Shown here one piece after another: positions 14,271 to 14,838 of a stretch of DNA of 14,838 bases. The notes under the pieces are model-generated. The model saw only the letters and a program-made list of their open reading frames with translations, did not search any database and was not told where the DNA came from. How positions within the stretch are numbered: the first letter of the stretch is position 1; every line of letters starts with the position of its first letter. Source of the DNA: Candidatus Hydrogenedentota bacterium (GTDB lineage Bacteria; Hydrogenedentota; Hydrogenedentia; Hydrogenedentiales; CAITNO01); NCBI GenBank assembly GCA_903922535.1, contig CAIXUF010000655.1, positions 1 to 14,838 of the forward strand, read 5' to 3'. The position numbers and the translations under genes are program-made.

Positions 14271-14838
14271 CGGGGCGGTCCAGGAAAAGGCCTTCGGCGT
14301 GTCGGGAAAGGGCAGGCGGTTGAATTGCTCGCCGCGCGGTTTGCCGAAGAAGACGAAGTCCGCGTAATCGCACAAGGCGGCCCAGTCCCGCGGTTCCTCA
14401 TCGTGGCCGCCGTCACGGAACCATAAGGCGGCCTTGTCCTTCGCGTTCAGGAATTCGAACACGGGCAGCGCCGCCAAATGCGTCTGCTGCGTGCCTTCTG
14501 GATTGGCCCACACATCGCCCAGGCCGATCACGCACAACAGCCCGCGCGGTGCCACGAGCGCTTTCAGGAAGTGCTGGTCGAAGGGAAGGCGGTCTTCCCT
14601 GCCCTTGAACTCGCGCAGGCGCGGCGAGAACCAGTAATGGAACCGTTTGGGCTGCGTGATCATGTCCAAAGTCTCGACGCCCTTGGGCTGAATGCGGAAG
14701 GAACCCGCACCGCCCGCGCCCGAAGCATGCGGAGCCACCAGCCCGAAGCGCTCGTCCAGTGCGCCCGCAAGCAACGCCGCCTTGCCGCAGCGCGAATGGC
14801 CCGTCACAGCCATGTGCGACGCATCAATGTCGTCGCGA
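14247..14838 (-). CDS. CE15 glucuronoyl esterase, C-terminal part, 5' end outside window
   Basis: The visible part is 196 complete codons plus a broken one at the window edge. CE15 enzymes cleave esters between 4-O-methyl-glucuronic acid of xylan and lignin alcohols. The nucleophile motif GHSRCGK is present, with the serine codon at 14793-14795. The catalytic histidine is in DGGHDEEP (codon 14403-14405). The acid is probably the glutamate of KGVETLD (codon 14673-14675), with the aspartate of GLGDVWANPEG as an alternative known in bacterial members. RLPFDQHFLKALVAPRG is a further family signature. The N-terminal part with any signal peptide is missing, so secretion is assumed from the family. 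Coding continues past the window edge, where DDIDASHMAVTGHS reads through, so the internal Met at 14813 is not the start. Its last 24 bases overlap the end of the GH127 gene tail to tail. Confidence 0.9.
   Translation of the reverse strand, partial: RDDIDASHMAVTGHSRCGKAALLAGALDERFGLVAPHASGAGGAGSFRIQPKGVETLDMITQPKRFHYWFSPRLREFKGREDRLPFDQHFLKALVAPRGLLCVIGLGDVWANPEGTQQTHLAALPVFEFLNAKDKAALWFRDGGHDEEPRDWAALCDYADFVFFGKPRGEQFNRLPFPDTPKAFSWTAPSGSGQAR

Overview
The window is GC-rich bacterial DNA holding eight protein genes, six of them for secreted (or probably secreted) polysaccharide-active or polysaccharide-associated proteins. The mix of a Rhesus-type ammonium channel, many secreted glycosidases with extra lectin-like modules, genes that switch strand almost one by one, and a 9-bp intergenic repeat of ATGGACnnn units suggests an environmental bacterium of the Planctomycetota / Verrucomicrobiota / Lentisphaerota / Hydrogenedentota kind. 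That placement is an inference from style, not from a marker gene. I saw no rRNA, tRNA, CRISPR array, insertion sequence or phage gene.

Layout. 1-729 (+): 3' end of an Amt/Rh ammonium channel, converging on 736-2814 (-): a secreted GH32-like (clan GH-J) glycosidase with an N-terminal LamG-like module. 2815-3076: non-coding, with two facing arrays of a 9-bp repeat. 3077-4144 (-): soluble PAS plus class III nucleotide cyclase. 4145-4439: divergent control region with a good promoter in each direction and inverted repeats between them. 4440-6488 (+): GH59 enzyme, a homologue of galactocerebrosidase. 6576-9044 (+): GH51 alpha-L-arabinofuranosidase with a lectin-like insert. 9065-11044 (-): secreted protein with regulator-propeller repeats fused to a probable alpha/alpha toroid of unknown activity. 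11045-11219: divergent control region with overlapping promoters. 11220-14270 (+): GH127-type beta-L-arabinofuranosidase with an extra insert. 14247-14838 (-, cut by the window end): CE15 glucuronoyl esterase.

How it may work together. GH51 (alpha-L-arabinofuranose), GH127 (beta-L-arabinofuranose), GH59 (beta-galactose) and CE15 (glucuronoyl esters of glucuronoxylan) fit removal of side groups from plant cell-wall material such as arabinoxylan, arabinogalactan protein or extensin. No backbone-cleaving enzyme, SusC/SusD pair or sugar transporter is present, so this is not a classical polysaccharide utilisation locus and the genes are probably transcribed mostly one by one. The cyclase could supply cAMP for control of carbon use, but nothing in the window ties it directly to the hydrolase genes.

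The parts most worth follow-up are the propeller-toroid protein (possible new enzyme family), the GH32-like enzyme with altered nucleophile motif, the bacterial GH59, the permuted or inserted lectin-like modules, and the inverted 9-bp repeat arrays.
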